NCBI GenBank assembly: GCA_963682055.1
Contig: OY821751.1
Coordinates: 5,704,001 to 5,768,000, forward strand
Length of the DNA stretch: 64,000 nt
Origin: Primula veris
Lineage: Eukaryota; Streptophyta; Magnoliopsida; Ericales; Primulaceae
Direction of reading: 5' to 3'
Part shown: positions 40,330 through 52,474 of the stretch, in pieces
Position numbering within the stretch: the first letter of the stretch is position 1
Layout of the letters: each line of letters opens with the position of its first letter
Notes under the pieces: model-generated
Seen by the model: the letters and a program-made list of their open reading frames with translations, nothing else
What the model was told of the DNA's origin: nothing
Databases searched by the model: none
Made by a program: the position numbers and the translations under genes

Positions 40330-42720
40330 ACCTGACTCAGGGTTCATTTGGTTGAGTTCTAAGCTAAAGGCTGCTTTTTTTTTCATGGTACATTGGTACC
40401 AACGCTAGCAGTTTTGAATGCTTGTAAGCTGTACAATGCATATTTGCTAGCCAGCAAAATAAGTTGCGTTATTATTATGCCACAAAAAAATGAAAGGCTA
40501 AATCAGACTTGGAGAATCAGCGTCAATTCAGTAACATGGCAACCCTAGCTTGCTTATACATTATTAATCGAGTTAGATTGTACCCCCTGACTTGAAATTT
40601 CAATATTAATGCAATAAGAATGTAAACCCTAGTTTCCACTCATTTGGTAGCAAGAGTTTTTAGCTGGCTTATAAGAATCGGTAGGAGGGGAAAGTTAAAG
40701 ATAAGACCCATCCAAAGTCAGATTGAAAAACTACATTCGACTTAGATTGTAGCCCTAGCTTGGACATTCTGCATCATTCCAATTAAATTGTAATCCTATC
40801 TTGGATTTATACCAATGAAATTAGATTATACCACTGGCTAAGTGTTTCAACATCAATACAATTATGTAACCCTAATTTCACCACATTTGCTAACATGAAA
40901 TGTCAGCTGGCTTAAGAATTGACAGAAAAAAATGAATATTAGATTAGACTTGGATTGTAGCTTCGATAAACTATGGAAATCCAATTAAAGGCTGAATTTT
41001 AAAAAACATGGTACAAACCCCGCTGCTTATATGATTCGAAGCTGTAAAATAAGCATTTCATAGCCAACATAATAAGCTTGGGCTTATTGAGTCATAGAAA
41101 AGTAAAAGATGAGACCTATCTCAAGTCAATTAAAAGCTAAATCATACTAGGGCATTCACTATCAATCCAATTAAATTGTAATCCTAGCTTGAATTTTCAA
41201 TACCGATGAAAGTAGATGGTAACCCTAGCTAAGTATTCCAATATCAAAGAGATTAGTCTGTAAACCCTAGCTTCTACACATTTGGTATCCAAATAATTAA
41301 GTTGACTTATTAAAATTGACAGTAAAAAAGTTCAAGATTAGATCAATCCACAATAAATCAGACTTCGGTACTCTATATCAATTCAAGTAAAGGCTGAATC
41401 TTTTTGAATATGGTACAAAAGCTAGTTTTTTAATGCTTAAGCTGTGTGATACACAATTTGTAGTAGCCAACAAAATAAGCTGGATTATAAGATTATACAG
41501 AAAACGAAATTGATCTACAATAAAGTAAAAGGCTAAAAGCTAAACCAGACTTGGATATTCAATATCAAATTAAATAAAAGCCGAATCTTTTTTAACATAG
41601 TACAAATTCTTGGATTTTCAATACCAATGAAATTAGACAATAACCCTAGCTGCGTATTTCAAATTCAATGCAATTATAAATTACACATTTGCTAGCATGA
41701 AAGATCAGCTGGCTTAATAGAACTGACAGGAAAAAAATTATAGATTAGACTTGAATTGTAGCTCCGATAATCTATCTAAATCCAATTAAAGTCTGAATTT
41801 TTTTTTTAAATGGTACAAAAGCTGGCTGCTTGAATGCTTCTAAGCCGTAAAATAAACATTTCATAGCCAACATAATAAGCTGGGGATTATTAAATCATAG
41901 AAAAAGAATTACAGATGGTATCTATCTCAAGTCAATTAAAAGCAATCAGACTTGGGCATTCACTATCAATCCAATCAAATCGTAACCCTGGCTAGCTTGG
42001 ATTTTCAATACCGATGATATTATATTGTAACCCTAGCTAAGTATTTCAATATCAATGCAATTAGTCTGTAAACCCGTTTCTACACATTTGATGCCCAAAT
42101 AATTAAGTTGGCTTATTATAACTTAAAATTGACAGTAAAAAAGTTCAAGATTAGATCAATTCACAGTCTAAAACAGAATTGTACTTAAATATTCAATAAC
42201 AATCCAAATAAAGGCTGAATCTTTTTAAAGTACAAAAGATCGTTTTTTAATGCTTAAGCTGTGTAATACACAATTTGTAGTAGCCAACAAAATAAGCTGG
42301 ATTATAAGATTATATAGGGAAAAAAAAACATCGATCCCCAACAAATTAAAAGCTAAATCAGACTTGGGTATTCAACATCAAATTAATAAAATAGTAACCA
42401 TAGCTAAAGAAATTTAATTTCAATGGAATTGGTGTTAACCCTAACTTGGTAATCAGTTAAATATAATTAGATAAAAGCCCTTTTTATTTACAACCAAAAT
42501 GGGAAAGTATAGATAAAAAAAAAAAATACATAAACCCTATTTCTTTCTAATAGATTGGAAGAATTAAATGCTAAAACAAAGTTGGGTATTGAATATCAAT
42601 CCAATTAAATTATAACCCAGGATTGGAATTTCAATTTTAATGCAATAAGAATGTAAGTCCTGTTTTTTAACACCCAAAATGGAGAAAAGTACGAAATAAT
42701 AAATAAAAAAACACAAACCT
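40330..42720. repeat. Nested tandem array carrying AACCCTAGCT motifs
   Basis: The basic unit is about 50 bp: tttcaatatcaatgcaatta, then g-tgtaaccctagct. It is combined into a unit of about 400 bp that adds aagctgtgtaatacacaattt, agccaacaaaataagctgg and a tail gattagatcaat. A further step of about 810 bp is clear: 41431-41500 matches 42249-42318, and 41035-41150 matches 41840-41950. I count about a dozen AACCCTA or close variants, for example near 40547, 40621, 40750, 40867, 41170, 41219, 41262, 41641, 41986, 42026, 42436 and 42533, all in one orientation. Confidence 0.8.
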
Positions 42721-42788
42721 TAATAAATTGGAAGGATTTATTGGGTTTTGCGATTGATTAAGGAGATGAAGATACCTTCTACTGGGTG

Positions 42789-42812
42789 ATATATATATAT
42801 ATATATATATAT
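42789..42812. repeat. (TA)n microsatellite
   Basis: 24-base TA run beside a GA-rich tract (42834-42850) at the probable transcription start of the LIF2-type gene. Confidence 0.9.
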
Positions 42813-42880
42813 TATAGATATATGTATATGTTTAGAGAGAGAGAGAGAAAAGGGAAGAGAAATAAGAACCCTAAATGGAA

Positions 42881-44757
42881 GTAAAAAAAAAAAAAAGAAG
42901 TCAAAATTATGATAAAGAATTAAAATTGTATGGAGTAGTTTTCAATGAGTAATTATATTTTTTTTTTATTGTTTTTAAGCATAAATTATCGAAAAACTCG
43001 TTTTACCTTATTTTAAAAATTCTCTTTTCCGCTTTTCGTTTTCGGTTTTCTATTATTTTACGTGTAAATTGTAGATTTTTTTTTATTTTTCTGACGTTTC
43101 CATTTCTCGTTTCGTATACTCGTTCTGTTTCTCACCATGACAACTATGGTTTTATCTCGGGGGTTTGTTTGTTTGAGTGGAATACGAGGGTTGAAAGATA
43201 TTTTTCGTGGAAATATAGTTTTTTGTATGTTTCTTTAGCCGAAAAATATGTTTCACTGGAAAATATTTTTCGAATTTGACAAAAAAATAAGAAAAATAAT
43301 TTGCTATAAAATTTGACAACATCATATTTTCAGTTCGATGTAAAACTTAAATAACTTGTTTGAAAATTAGAAGTGGCTTTTAACAAGTAAAAAAAAAAAA
43401 AAACTAATAGGTTTGCTAGTGACACCTCAATTTCCTGATTCGGATGAAAGTAAAAATTAAGCATCGGGAATGTGGTTCGATCCATGACATGTTAGAGGAC
43501 ACATTATCAACTACATCACATCGGCGTGAACGGTATAATTATGTATCAAAATTTTATTAATAATGGCAGCCTAATATTTTAAAAATCTTTGTCTCAATTG
43601 GGTCGCGCCCTAACAGTTAATTTGATTTAACTAACCACTCGTTCGACGACCTTATTCCTCACCAACAGAAACGATCGTACCTAAACTTGCCCAAAGATCG
43701 AGTTACATGTGTTCCAAAATCCAAAAATCCCCCACCAATCGACTCGTTGACTACTCTTAATTATAGAGTCACCGATTTGAATGATATGAGAAAAGAAAAG
43801 GTGGGAAAAGGATGTCAAAGGAGACGAGAAGATGACCGGTTGGGGATAACAACCATACTGCCGACTAAACATGTTTTCCAACTGAAAAATGAGAGGTTGA
43901 TGATGGAATGACTTTATATATACAACTTAACATGAAATGTTAGAAAAGTGGGTTCGACCCACATTAGATTTTGAGCATATGTATGGAGAACTCGATTAAA
44001 AACCGCATTATTGCCTAATTAATCTAACATTTCCTTTAATGTGGCTAATAATAGTGATTAAGTATTCCTTAAGTAAAACCAAGTCAACAAAAACCAAAGA
44101 AAAAATATGAATAATTCTTTTAGGTTCCTCTGCCTCTTAAGTTAATATAAAAATGTTAACTGGTTTTGTGTACATACACCGTGTTTTTTGTTGAGTTTTC
44201 GGCTAATGGGAGATGTCAATAATATAACGACTCAAAAGACGTTAAATCAATTAACATCTCCAACGTGAAAATGCATGACGTTGAATTGATTTTTCGTATC
44301 AAACTAACTTGCATTTACCCATTAATGTTTTGACGAGCACAAACTTATACAAGGGTAACACGAACGGAAAGTTCTCACCGTGATAACAATTCAAAAGATC
44401 GTGAACTATCTATCGTGTCAAATCTGAAAATCCACAACCTTGAATTGTTTTTCTTCTCAAATTGATTTTAAGGCATCGAGTCTCATCGTAATAGAGTAGA
44501 AAACTATAAAGAAAATAGAAAATGATGAAAGGAAGAAGCACAAGTAATCTTAACACTTTCCTTCCAACACATGAAGCAACTAAAATAACATTGCAAACAA
44601 TCAATAAACGAAAGTTACATCGAACTCGTGTTCTTACTTTTACAAAAAATCTATGATCAGGACATAACACTCTAGTAATGTTTCGGACGTACTATAAATA
44701 ATAAGAAAATACACGAAAATGGAAATGGCTGGTTTATTTGAATTTCCGACTATGAGC
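42881..44757. other. Gene-free intergenic region
   Basis: No convincing gene. A 74-residue plus-strand frame at 43687-43911 lacks family motifs and is not called. Two diverged direct copies of about 90 bp lie at 44217-44308 and 44382-44468 (ctcaaaagacgt or ttcaaaagatcgt, then ttgaattg and ttttt). Confidence 0.4.
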
Positions 44758-45780
44758 TTATTTCTCTTTTAGTTTCTTGGTTATGGCAAATATTGCTCCA
44801 GCAACCGCTACAATCACCGCTGAGACAATTACAGCAGACTTGAGAGTCTGCATCGCATCTTTCTTTTCTGCCTTCTTTCGTTCAATAACAGCTTCATCTT
44901 GTTTCCTCTACAATAAATAATCGACCGAGCACATTATAATATTTATATAGATACATAAATTATTTTATGCAACAAAGGAGGGTAACTTGATGCACAATAT
45001 TGTACCATCGTGCATTTGTGTTGAAATATTGGAATATATTTTTTGGTATGTATGTGTACATTGGTTTGATTTAGTAACCAATGTTGTGATAAAATCGACA
45101 TCGTTTTGGAAGTTTAACACTAAGAGAATTTTTGTATTCATGGTAATTTTGAGATCTATTCTTGCCTCAAACCGGAATTATAAAAATTCCAACATGAATT
45201 GGATCGGGAAACTCAATGTTTAAGTAGACCGTTTCGGACTTAATTAAAAAAAAAACCCAATCAATGTATTTTATTTAATAATTGGTATACATCGATGCAG
45301 CAACATTGAACATCGACGGTAAACACAAAGAGAGAAGAAAATGCAGCATCATTGAACACCGGAACCAAATCTTAAAAGAGGTTTCAACCCCGATTTTTTA
45401 TATATATTTCTCTAACTGTATAGAACGATAAGACACAATTAAACGTGCTATAAAAACGAAAAATGCATCTAGGTTGAAAAGCCATGTATATATCAATAAA
45501 CTAGCAAAAATAAATAAGATCTCTGTCTCTTCAAGACCGTACGATTTACTTTCAGTCGATACTAGATAAAATCATAACGAGGTGACACGGAATAAATTTC
45601 TTCTGAAAAATCATAAAAACAACATGACAAAAATAATATTACCTCAACTTCCTTTATAACATCTAATTCAGATGAGACAGGATCGACCTCGAGACTTTTC
45701 TTCGCAGGAGGGGATATTTCACTTTCGTCGACTACAGGAAACGTTTGATCTGAGACATTCGGAGCAACTTCATCTGCCAT
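44758..45780 (-). CDS. Small tail-anchored membrane protein of unknown function
   Basis: Two exons, 45780-45643 and 44907-44758, joined at GAG|GTAATA...TTGTAG|AGG in phase 0, give 95 residues. The N-terminal half is acidic and Ser/Pro-containing (MADEVAPNVS...). The splice joins ELDVIKEVE to RKQDEAVIERKKAEKKD, a continuous charged helix. A single hydrophobic segment follows (about residues 72-87, AVIVSAVIVAVAGAIFAI), and the protein ends TKKLKEK. One transmembrane helix near the C-terminus with a short basic tail is the layout of tail-anchored proteins of outer plastid, mitochondrial or ER membranes. I do not recognise a named family. The clean splice, intact frame and sensible membrane topology support a real gene. 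Confidence 0.75.
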
Positions 45781-47060
45781 TTTCCTTGAACAAAAAAGTA
45801 CAATTTATTTATTTTCTTGAAAATGTGAAATAACTATTTAATCTTTTGCCAAGTCTTGAAAGAGAGGAAAAGAAATAATAATGGTGTTGATTAAATTATG
45901 GTCCAAGAAAGCATCCCCAGACACGTGTCAGTCAACCCTTAATAGATTGTTAACTACTTTTGCTTATCTTTCTCGTGAAAAAGCTATAAAAATTCAACAA
46001 ACTATTTTCTTGTTTTTGCAAAGTTGTAAAAATCACTGCTTTAAAAGGCAAAAAGACATGATCATGACTAATAATGTGTGTTAACTTTTCAAAGAAAATT
46101 GTGTTTTAAATGTAATCAAATATTTTTTCGTTACCAAATTATGATTTGAACAAGTGGAAATCAATCACTAATCAGGTAAAACTTGAAATTTTCTTAGCAT
46201 TGTGATCAAGAGCAGGCTGAGCAGCTACTAACAAAAACACTAAAACAGTTCTGAAGGCTGTAAATATATAAATTCGTAAACAATACGGCACATTTTTTAA
46301 TGCGCAATATAAGGTTCGTTTGAACGCAACACTTTAAGCAAAAAATATGTTGTAAGAATCGGGAAGAAAACGGAAATTATACAATTTAAAGTTTTAGGTT
46401 CTTCATTCCAATGAAGAAAAAAAACCTAAAAGGGAGCAACTTATAAGCAAACAAGATTGTTTAGTTAAAAAAAGTCATAACTACTAGGCATTAGTAAAAA
46501 CTTCACCCCACATTTGTTTTACTTAATTAATAAAATAATTTAAAGATGTTAATTATAAAGTAACAGAATCCTTATCCCTAATTGTGGTGCTAAGCCATCC
46601 ATTGAGTTACAGGTTTACAACTAATCAGCTTGTATACGAAATTTAATTCAAAAATTATCATTCCTTTTGCAGCAGATTCATTTTACCTCAAAGCTTAGCA
46701 TTGAAATGCTTGTGTTGTAATCGAACATTCTTTTTTACATCGAAAGAGGAATGTAAGTTAGAAAATCATGCGAGAGCGGAATTATAGAAGAGTAAGATTG
46801 TTAACTCACGAACCAACACCAACTCCATAGGCTATCAGAGAATTAGTATGCGAAAGGTTAAACTGCAAAGGTGGTGGGTCAAATTCATATTTTTGCTCCC
46901 ACAACCATTTAAATAAAAATGAAAGATGATAACCAACAAATTTTAGATGTTAAACAATAAGGAAATAAGCAAACTCAGGCTTGTCATGGATGTTCTTTTC
47001 AAACTTCAAGGATATTCTCACACTTGCTTGAGAATTTATATGATCTAGCCGGTACTGGCT
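45781..47060. other. Gene-free intergenic region
   Basis: Promoter side of the small tail-anchored gene, then AT-rich sequence. I see no gene, RNA or transposon terminus that I can support. Confidence 0.4.
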
Positions 47061-47084
47061 CAATATATCGGAATGTCTAAAACT

Positions 47085-47215
47085 CGTTTTTTTTTTCTCA
47101 ATAAATACAAATCAAAATAAGTAAAAAATTAAATTGTAACTTACGAGTTTTGAACTCATCATCTCCTATATTGAATATCAAACTACTCTACCATTTGAGC
47201 TATTGTAAGACATTG
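47085..47215 (-). mobile_element. tRNA-derived SINE-like element
   Basis: On the minus strand, from about 47212, the sequence reads caatagctcaaatggtagag, close to a tRNA A box with D arm. About 40 bases later comes gagttcaaaactc, a B-box-like T arm with complementary stem bases. An AT-rich tail ends in a run of nine or ten As (47090-47099). The anticodon arm is degenerate (tgatattcaatatag), so this is not a working tRNA. This layout matches plant tRNA-related SINEs. No target duplication could be assigned. Confidence 0.55.
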
Positions 47216-47633
47216 TAAATTGATTTGTGTTTAATTTTTTTATTTTAACTATCCAGTATATTAAAAATATAGTCGGGTGTTGTCTGTAAAAAAAAATTCC
47301 GGATCAATTACCCAAGATCCAAGTTTTACTCGACTTGGGCCTGGACCGCCCCTAGATCTAGCAGAATAGTAATTTTTCGTTATCGCAGAGACTTGCTTAC
47401 AAATAACATATTAAAGTCTTGATAAAATCAAATAACATAATTTTGTATTAGGCTAAATATCCTAGACAATATAATAGATGAAGAAAGACAGGGAAAAGAA
47501 GGCATGCTCGGGTTTACGATAGAGAATGGCTACCATGTAAAAGAATTGAGTTATTTGTAATATTTTACATAAACAAAAAATTGAAGGGATTGGTATGTAA
47601 GTCCACTAACAAATTGTTGTGTCACTTTAGTGA

Positions 47634-47872
47634 TTCTTCCGTCCCACTTTATAAGTTTCTATACGAAATTATCTGCAACTTTGACCGTGTTTAAACATAT
47701 AACTAAATTGCCGAAACGAAAAATTTTAAAATTTGTCTACATAGTTCAAATGTTAAACTATATGATATGATTTTAAAAAAAAATTATTTCGATAATTTAG
47801 ATATGAGTTATTTATCGATTAAAATTATGCGTAATTTCGTATATGACTGATAACGTGGTACAGATGGAGTAT
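47634..47872. mobile_element. Stowaway-like MITE, about 239 bp
   Basis: Left end ttcttccgtcccactttataagt; right end, reverse-complemented, tactccatctgtaccacg. Inner inverted matches are tacgaaattatctgcaa against attatgcgtaatttcgta, and aactaaattgccgaaacg against tttcgataatttagat. It is the same family as the copy at 31526 (shared acgaaattacg core) but more diverged. Confidence 0.6.
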
Positions 47873-48103
47873 AATTTGTTTGCGCTTTCGACCAGTGAAT
47901 CTCTCGGACCATCATTTAACCATTTAATAACATTTCAAAATTAAATTACATTAAATCCAAACACTAGTTGCATATGTACTATACCAATTCATTATGACAT
48001 TGTTGAACAGCATATGTATCCTTAAGCAATTCGTAGGTAACCTTGGTAAGCATTTCGCTATTAATAATGCTCTTTTCACCACACTTTTAAGGAGTAATTT
48101 ACT

Positions 48104-48106
<3 letters not shown>

Positions 48107-48174
<68 letters not shown>
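48107..48174. repeat. (TA)n microsatellite, 68 bases
   Basis: Uninterrupted TA dinucleotides, the longest in the window. Confidence 0.97.
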
Positions 48175-48177
<3 letters not shown>

Positions 48178-48802
48178 ACCCTTTTAATCAGGAGTCCCTG
48201 CAATTTGCAAGTGAGTTGGTCCTAGAGCTATCTATATACTTAGGTCGAATTCCGTTATTAAACGTTATGCATTCAACTTTATTTTTATTATACTTTTTAT
48301 TACATTATTTAGCTCAATTACTATTCTGAGTTATAATTGAGGTGCATCTTGAAACTTAGCAAGGGTAACAAAATTGCTATCGTGGTTAACATTATGTGTG
48401 ACTGTATGCTTTCTCATTTTGCTATTATTCAAGTTCAAATGAAATTAAATTTGACCGAAACTATAGATGAAATAGTCTAGTTCACGTTCACCCATAAAAT
48501 AAGGGATGAGTACAATGAGTATACAACAAAATCATGGAAGAAACTTTAAAATTGATGATTCAATTAAAATGTCACTAATAAACACATTACTTTCCTCACA
48601 ATTACACACTCCGAGTTTTGGTTCCCTATCAAACACGTAATGACAGATTCTAACTGATAAAATCCGGCTCAGCCGTTGTCTGTATTACAAAAAATCAGCC
48701 TACATTTGTTATCGACATTTAGCCCGTCTATATGCCATACTCCGTTTTTAAAAACAAGTTCCCTCACTTTCTATCTTAATCTCTCTTGCTATCTTGAGAA
48801 AG

Positions 48803-49195
48803 ATGAAAATGTTTGGAAAGAAGATACTATCCGTGAAGAAGATGGTGAAACAAGTGAAGGTTAAGGGAGGTGATAATCAACCGTCAAGTCTTCTACAAGG
48901 AAACAATGACATAGCACCTTCTTCACTCGCCACCCCACATGGTTACATCACACTATATGTGGGCAAAGAAAGGTCGAGGTTTGTGGTGCGTACCGAGTAT
49001 CTTACTCATCCTCTTTTCAAGATGGTTTTAGAGAAGGCATACAAGGAGTTTGGGTTCGACCAAAAGAATGGTTTACCGGTCTCATTGAGCACTGCTGCTT
49101 TTCAAGAGGTGATGGATGTAGTTAAATCTAGCCATGGAAACTTTGATCTGACAAATTTGATAGAAGAGCTTGGCCAGTCAGATGATACGAAATAA
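48803..49195 (+). CDS. SAUR family (small auxin-up RNA) protein
   Basis: Intronless, 130 residues, starting MKMFGKKIL; an in-frame TTG nine bases earlier is not used. Residues 1-40 are Lys-rich then Ser/Asn-rich, typical of the variable N-terminus. The SAUR domain follows (about residues 46-118): GYITLYVGKERSRFVV, YLTHPLFKMVLEKAYKEFGF, GLPVSLSTAAFQEVM. SAUR proteins inhibit PP2C.D phosphatases, activating plasma-membrane H+-ATPase and cell expansion. That role is inferred from the family. The usual G-x-I-P-C core is GLPVSL here, with Ser in place of Cys. It sits alone, not in a SAUR cluster. Confidence 0.93.
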   Translation: MKMFGKKILSVKKMVKQVKVKGGDNQPSSLLQGNNDIAPSSLATPHGYITLYVGKERSRFVVRTEYLTHPLFKMVLEKAYKEFGFDQKNGLPVSLSTAAFQEVMDVVKSSHGNFDLTNLIEELGQSDDTK

Positions 49196-50005
49196 ACCAA
49201 GTTTTTTTGATCTTAAGATTAGCCATTGTTGAGTTTTAACAATTAATCAGCAATTTCGGACCAAATTGATCAATTTTTTGTCGCAATATTGCGAGATTTC
49301 CCCTGTTCTTTTTTATACCAATAGCCAATATATGGTACTCCCAAAATCATGATGATTAGACTATGCAGCTATGCCCAAGTTGCATAGCCTAAACATCATA
49401 AGAAATGGCACTAAAGTAGGCAAAAATACATATCTATATTAATAAATAAAAAAGTGAATGCGCAAAGGCCAATATAGTACTGAAATATTAGCCCTCAAGT
49501 AGTAAAACTGCTGTTTTCAATGTCGCCATGTCAGTTTCAATTTGACAAATTTAGTTAAAATCTGCTGTTGTTCAGTTAGAGCAATATGTCAAATGTATTT
49601 TTTATAATCCTTAAGAATCCTTAAATAATACTGTTTCAATTCAATTTTGTTGGAAAGTTTCAACCAAATTTAAGCAAATTCTATTGTTTCAATTATACCA
49701 ACGAATCATTTGTCCTTTCTAAAATATCATTAAAACTGATCTGACATACAAAACTTGAGTATATTGGAAAAGATAGTGAATGCCTAAAGGCCAAAATAGT
49801 AAAACATTTAACCAACCATGAGAAAATTGCACCAAAACAAGTCTGCTATACAAAAACTTCGCGCATACTTAAAAGAAGTAGACTGCAATATAACAAAGCG
49901 ACGGTCTATTTACCTTGAGCCTTGATGAACAAAATTTTGGTACGACATAAAGCTCAAGTATAGGGATCGATAGCTAAATATGAGTATACAAACAGCATGA
50001 GAAAG
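49196..50005. other. Intergenic region between SAUR and FAS1
   Basis: No gene seen. Two similar 25-base segments (gtgaatgcgcaaaggccaat near 49453 and gtgaatgcctaaaggccaaa near 49778) flank about 330 bases. They could be remains of a small insertion or duplication. The last part is the 3'UTR of FAS1 on the minus strand. Confidence 0.4.
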
Positions 50006-52440
50006 TTAAGCATGCTGAGGTTGAGTTGAAACCATTGGCTGTTGCTGAGTGTTAACATCACCTGGTTTCGTTTCAACTGCTGTGGATGGTTTTTGAGATA
50101 AGACCGGAGAAGTTTCGGCAAAATTTAAGGCTTTGCCATTTCCAGGTGGCAAACACCTTTTGGAAAAAAAGGAGGCAATGGACTTTCCTCTGTTTCCATC
50201 TTTCTCTGCAAGTAGAATACCCATATTTTAATATGAAAACCAATCTAAAATTAAGTCCAGTCTTTTCAACACTTTAGAAAATATAATGTATGAAAAATAT
50301 CCTAATGATAGCAAATAAGGCTTTACAACATTTTCAGGTTTTATGAGAACATACCAGGTGAAATTGATATAGCGAGTTTGTCCAGAATCTCTTTCTTGAC
50401 CTGCAAAAATAACAGGGAAAGGCAACTAGCTTCAGAACCTTAATGGTTTTAGCACCAATTATTTGGATATACTGGTTTATCTGCAGGTGCTAAACCCACC
50501 CCACCTTGAGATTTTCCTGATAAATGCTTTTTTTACTGTTACTAAAAATGCATTACGATGTTTTTTGGTGTCACTGCATATCTGATAATGTGATGTAAGG
50601 TCAAATCAATGGCCAGGCCTAATTCAACTTAACAGAGATGTTGAGGTTGGCTGAACATGTTTAATCACTTCAAAAAGGGATAATAAAGCTTGATAACATA
50701 TCCGCATTTGAATTAACCTCAATCAGTTAAAGAACCAAGTGCCACAATATGGAAACATAAAATGCAGTTGACTCACCTGCCAACGATTATCCATAAATTC
50801 CGCAATCTCACGTACTTTATTTCTGAGTTGGATTTTAGGAACACATGGAAATTTCTGCTGCAAAGAAGTCACAACTTTGTTGATACTCGGTGAGGACACT
50901 TGAATGATTGATACCTGAAAAATTGGTCAGATATCTGTCAGGACAACACCTCATGATATGAACAAAAACAAGTATCAAATGTAAATCCAACTGAAAAACA
51001 GCAAAGGTTAATTATCAAAAAATGGATTGTTAGGCAATTTCGTATTATTTTTAGCAATATCATAGAACGTACTGGGAGATTTAACATTATCTACGAGCCT
51101 GTTTAGACTAGCTATTGAGGAAGCAAACTTCTTGCTGCAAAAAAAAATCAACCATGCTTCCACTAACAGAAGGTTACTTATATTTAGTTCTAGGCACTAG
51201 CGTAAGAGTATTTCCCCAGAAAGAAAAAAATTTAGTATGAAGAATTTTTATGAAACTTGAATCGCTTAACAATGTTCAGCCCTTAGGCCTTCACTTTTAT
51301 CTTTATATTTAATTAACCAGTAAGCTAGATGCTTAAAAATAATATTGGCCAACTGAATGTTTTCCTGAGCAAAAACCTTAAAAGCAAATAATAAAAACAA
51401 TACTAAAGATTGACAAGGGCATGTTTTGTTGCAGTTTGAAGCATGAAGCTTTAATTATTTAAAGTTCAGAAAAACGCCGAGTTCATCCAGCTTGAAACTG
51501 GTAACTTTTTCATGCCAAAAGAAATAAAAAAACAAATTTAAAGTTAATAAATCGAAAAGCTTAAATGTGTTAATTTCAGAAAAATGCTGAGTTCATCCAG
51601 CTTGAAGCTTTTTCATGCCAAGAGAAACAAAAAAAAAACAAATTTCAAGTTAATAAATCAAATGCAGCGCAACTTTAGAAAAATCGAAAGAGGAGCTAAG
51701 ACTTGCAACCAAACAAAGCATACATAAATAAAAGATAAGTACTCACAATCTCAGGCAAGTCAGATTCCATAAGAACTTTAGTGGTTGCCACTGGTGTAGT
51801 TTTGTCCTTACGATCTGATATGGATGTGTTTTCACATTCAGAAGATTTGATGGGTACCGCTATTTTAATAGATGGAAATCCAGGAAATGGACACATGCTC
51901 AGAGCTTGTAAACATGTCCGCTCAAGTTTAGCAGTACCGCTGAGCTCTTCAGTTCCCAGTAGTGAAGACTTCCCATGCAATATATTTACAATTATTATTG
52001 GCTTGTTTTTTCTCATGGCATGTTCAGTCCAACTGTGTAATTGCTTCTGTTGTCGGAGAAGCAAGGTAATTTCCTCACTCTCAAACTCTTGCTTACAACT
52101 AGGTGAATTTATTGCGCCTTCCATCACGGCATCTTTTCCTTTTCTATCAACTTCTACCCCCTGTATATAATTATTTTTTAGTCACAATTAGGCAAACCAA
52201 GTCACTTAAACACCAACATAAAAGAAGAATTTCTAATCTGTTTTACACTATGTAGCACGGATACTTAATTTTTATTCTTTTTTGAAGTATTCGATACGGA
52301 TACGTCCCTGATACGGGGAAACAGTATCCGATACGGAGATTGGAGTATCGTTGACTATTTGGAGGTTTGACCATTTTTGATACGGCATGGATAGTTATGG
52401 ATACGGCGGGTTGGAAAATGATATTTTTAAAAATATTTTC

Positions 52441-52474
<34 letters not shown>

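Larger units (their letters stand above)
38125..42880 (-). other. Upstream region of the LIF2-type gene, possible long 5'UTR intron
   Basis: There are no coding exons in 4.7 kb. At 42715-42860, on the minus strand, a CT-rich leader is followed by two candidate donors (AGAAG|GTATCTTC near 42775 and TTAAG|GTTTGTG near 42720). On that reading an intron would extend to an acceptor just before the start codon, near 38140 (TTTAG). Long first introns in 5'UTRs are common in plant RNA-binding protein genes. The alternative is that this is plain intergenic promoter DNA. It is filled with the two repeat blocks listed next. Confidence 0.4.
47216..48802. other. Gene-free region upstream of the SAUR gene
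   Basis: Contains a Stowaway-like MITE (47634-47872) and a 68-base TA microsatellite (48107-48174), both listed separately. The last 200 bases are the likely SAUR promoter and leader; ccttaat and CT-rich motifs are present, but no auxin-response TGTCTC was noted close to the gene. Confidence 0.4.

Noticed and set aside
43687..43911. 74-residue plus-strand frame
   Set aside because: No family motif and a composition like the intergenic background.
47140..47213. Functional tRNA gene on the minus strand
   Set aside because: The A and B boxes are recognisable, but the anticodon arm does not fold and a poly(A) tail follows, so a SINE is the better reading.
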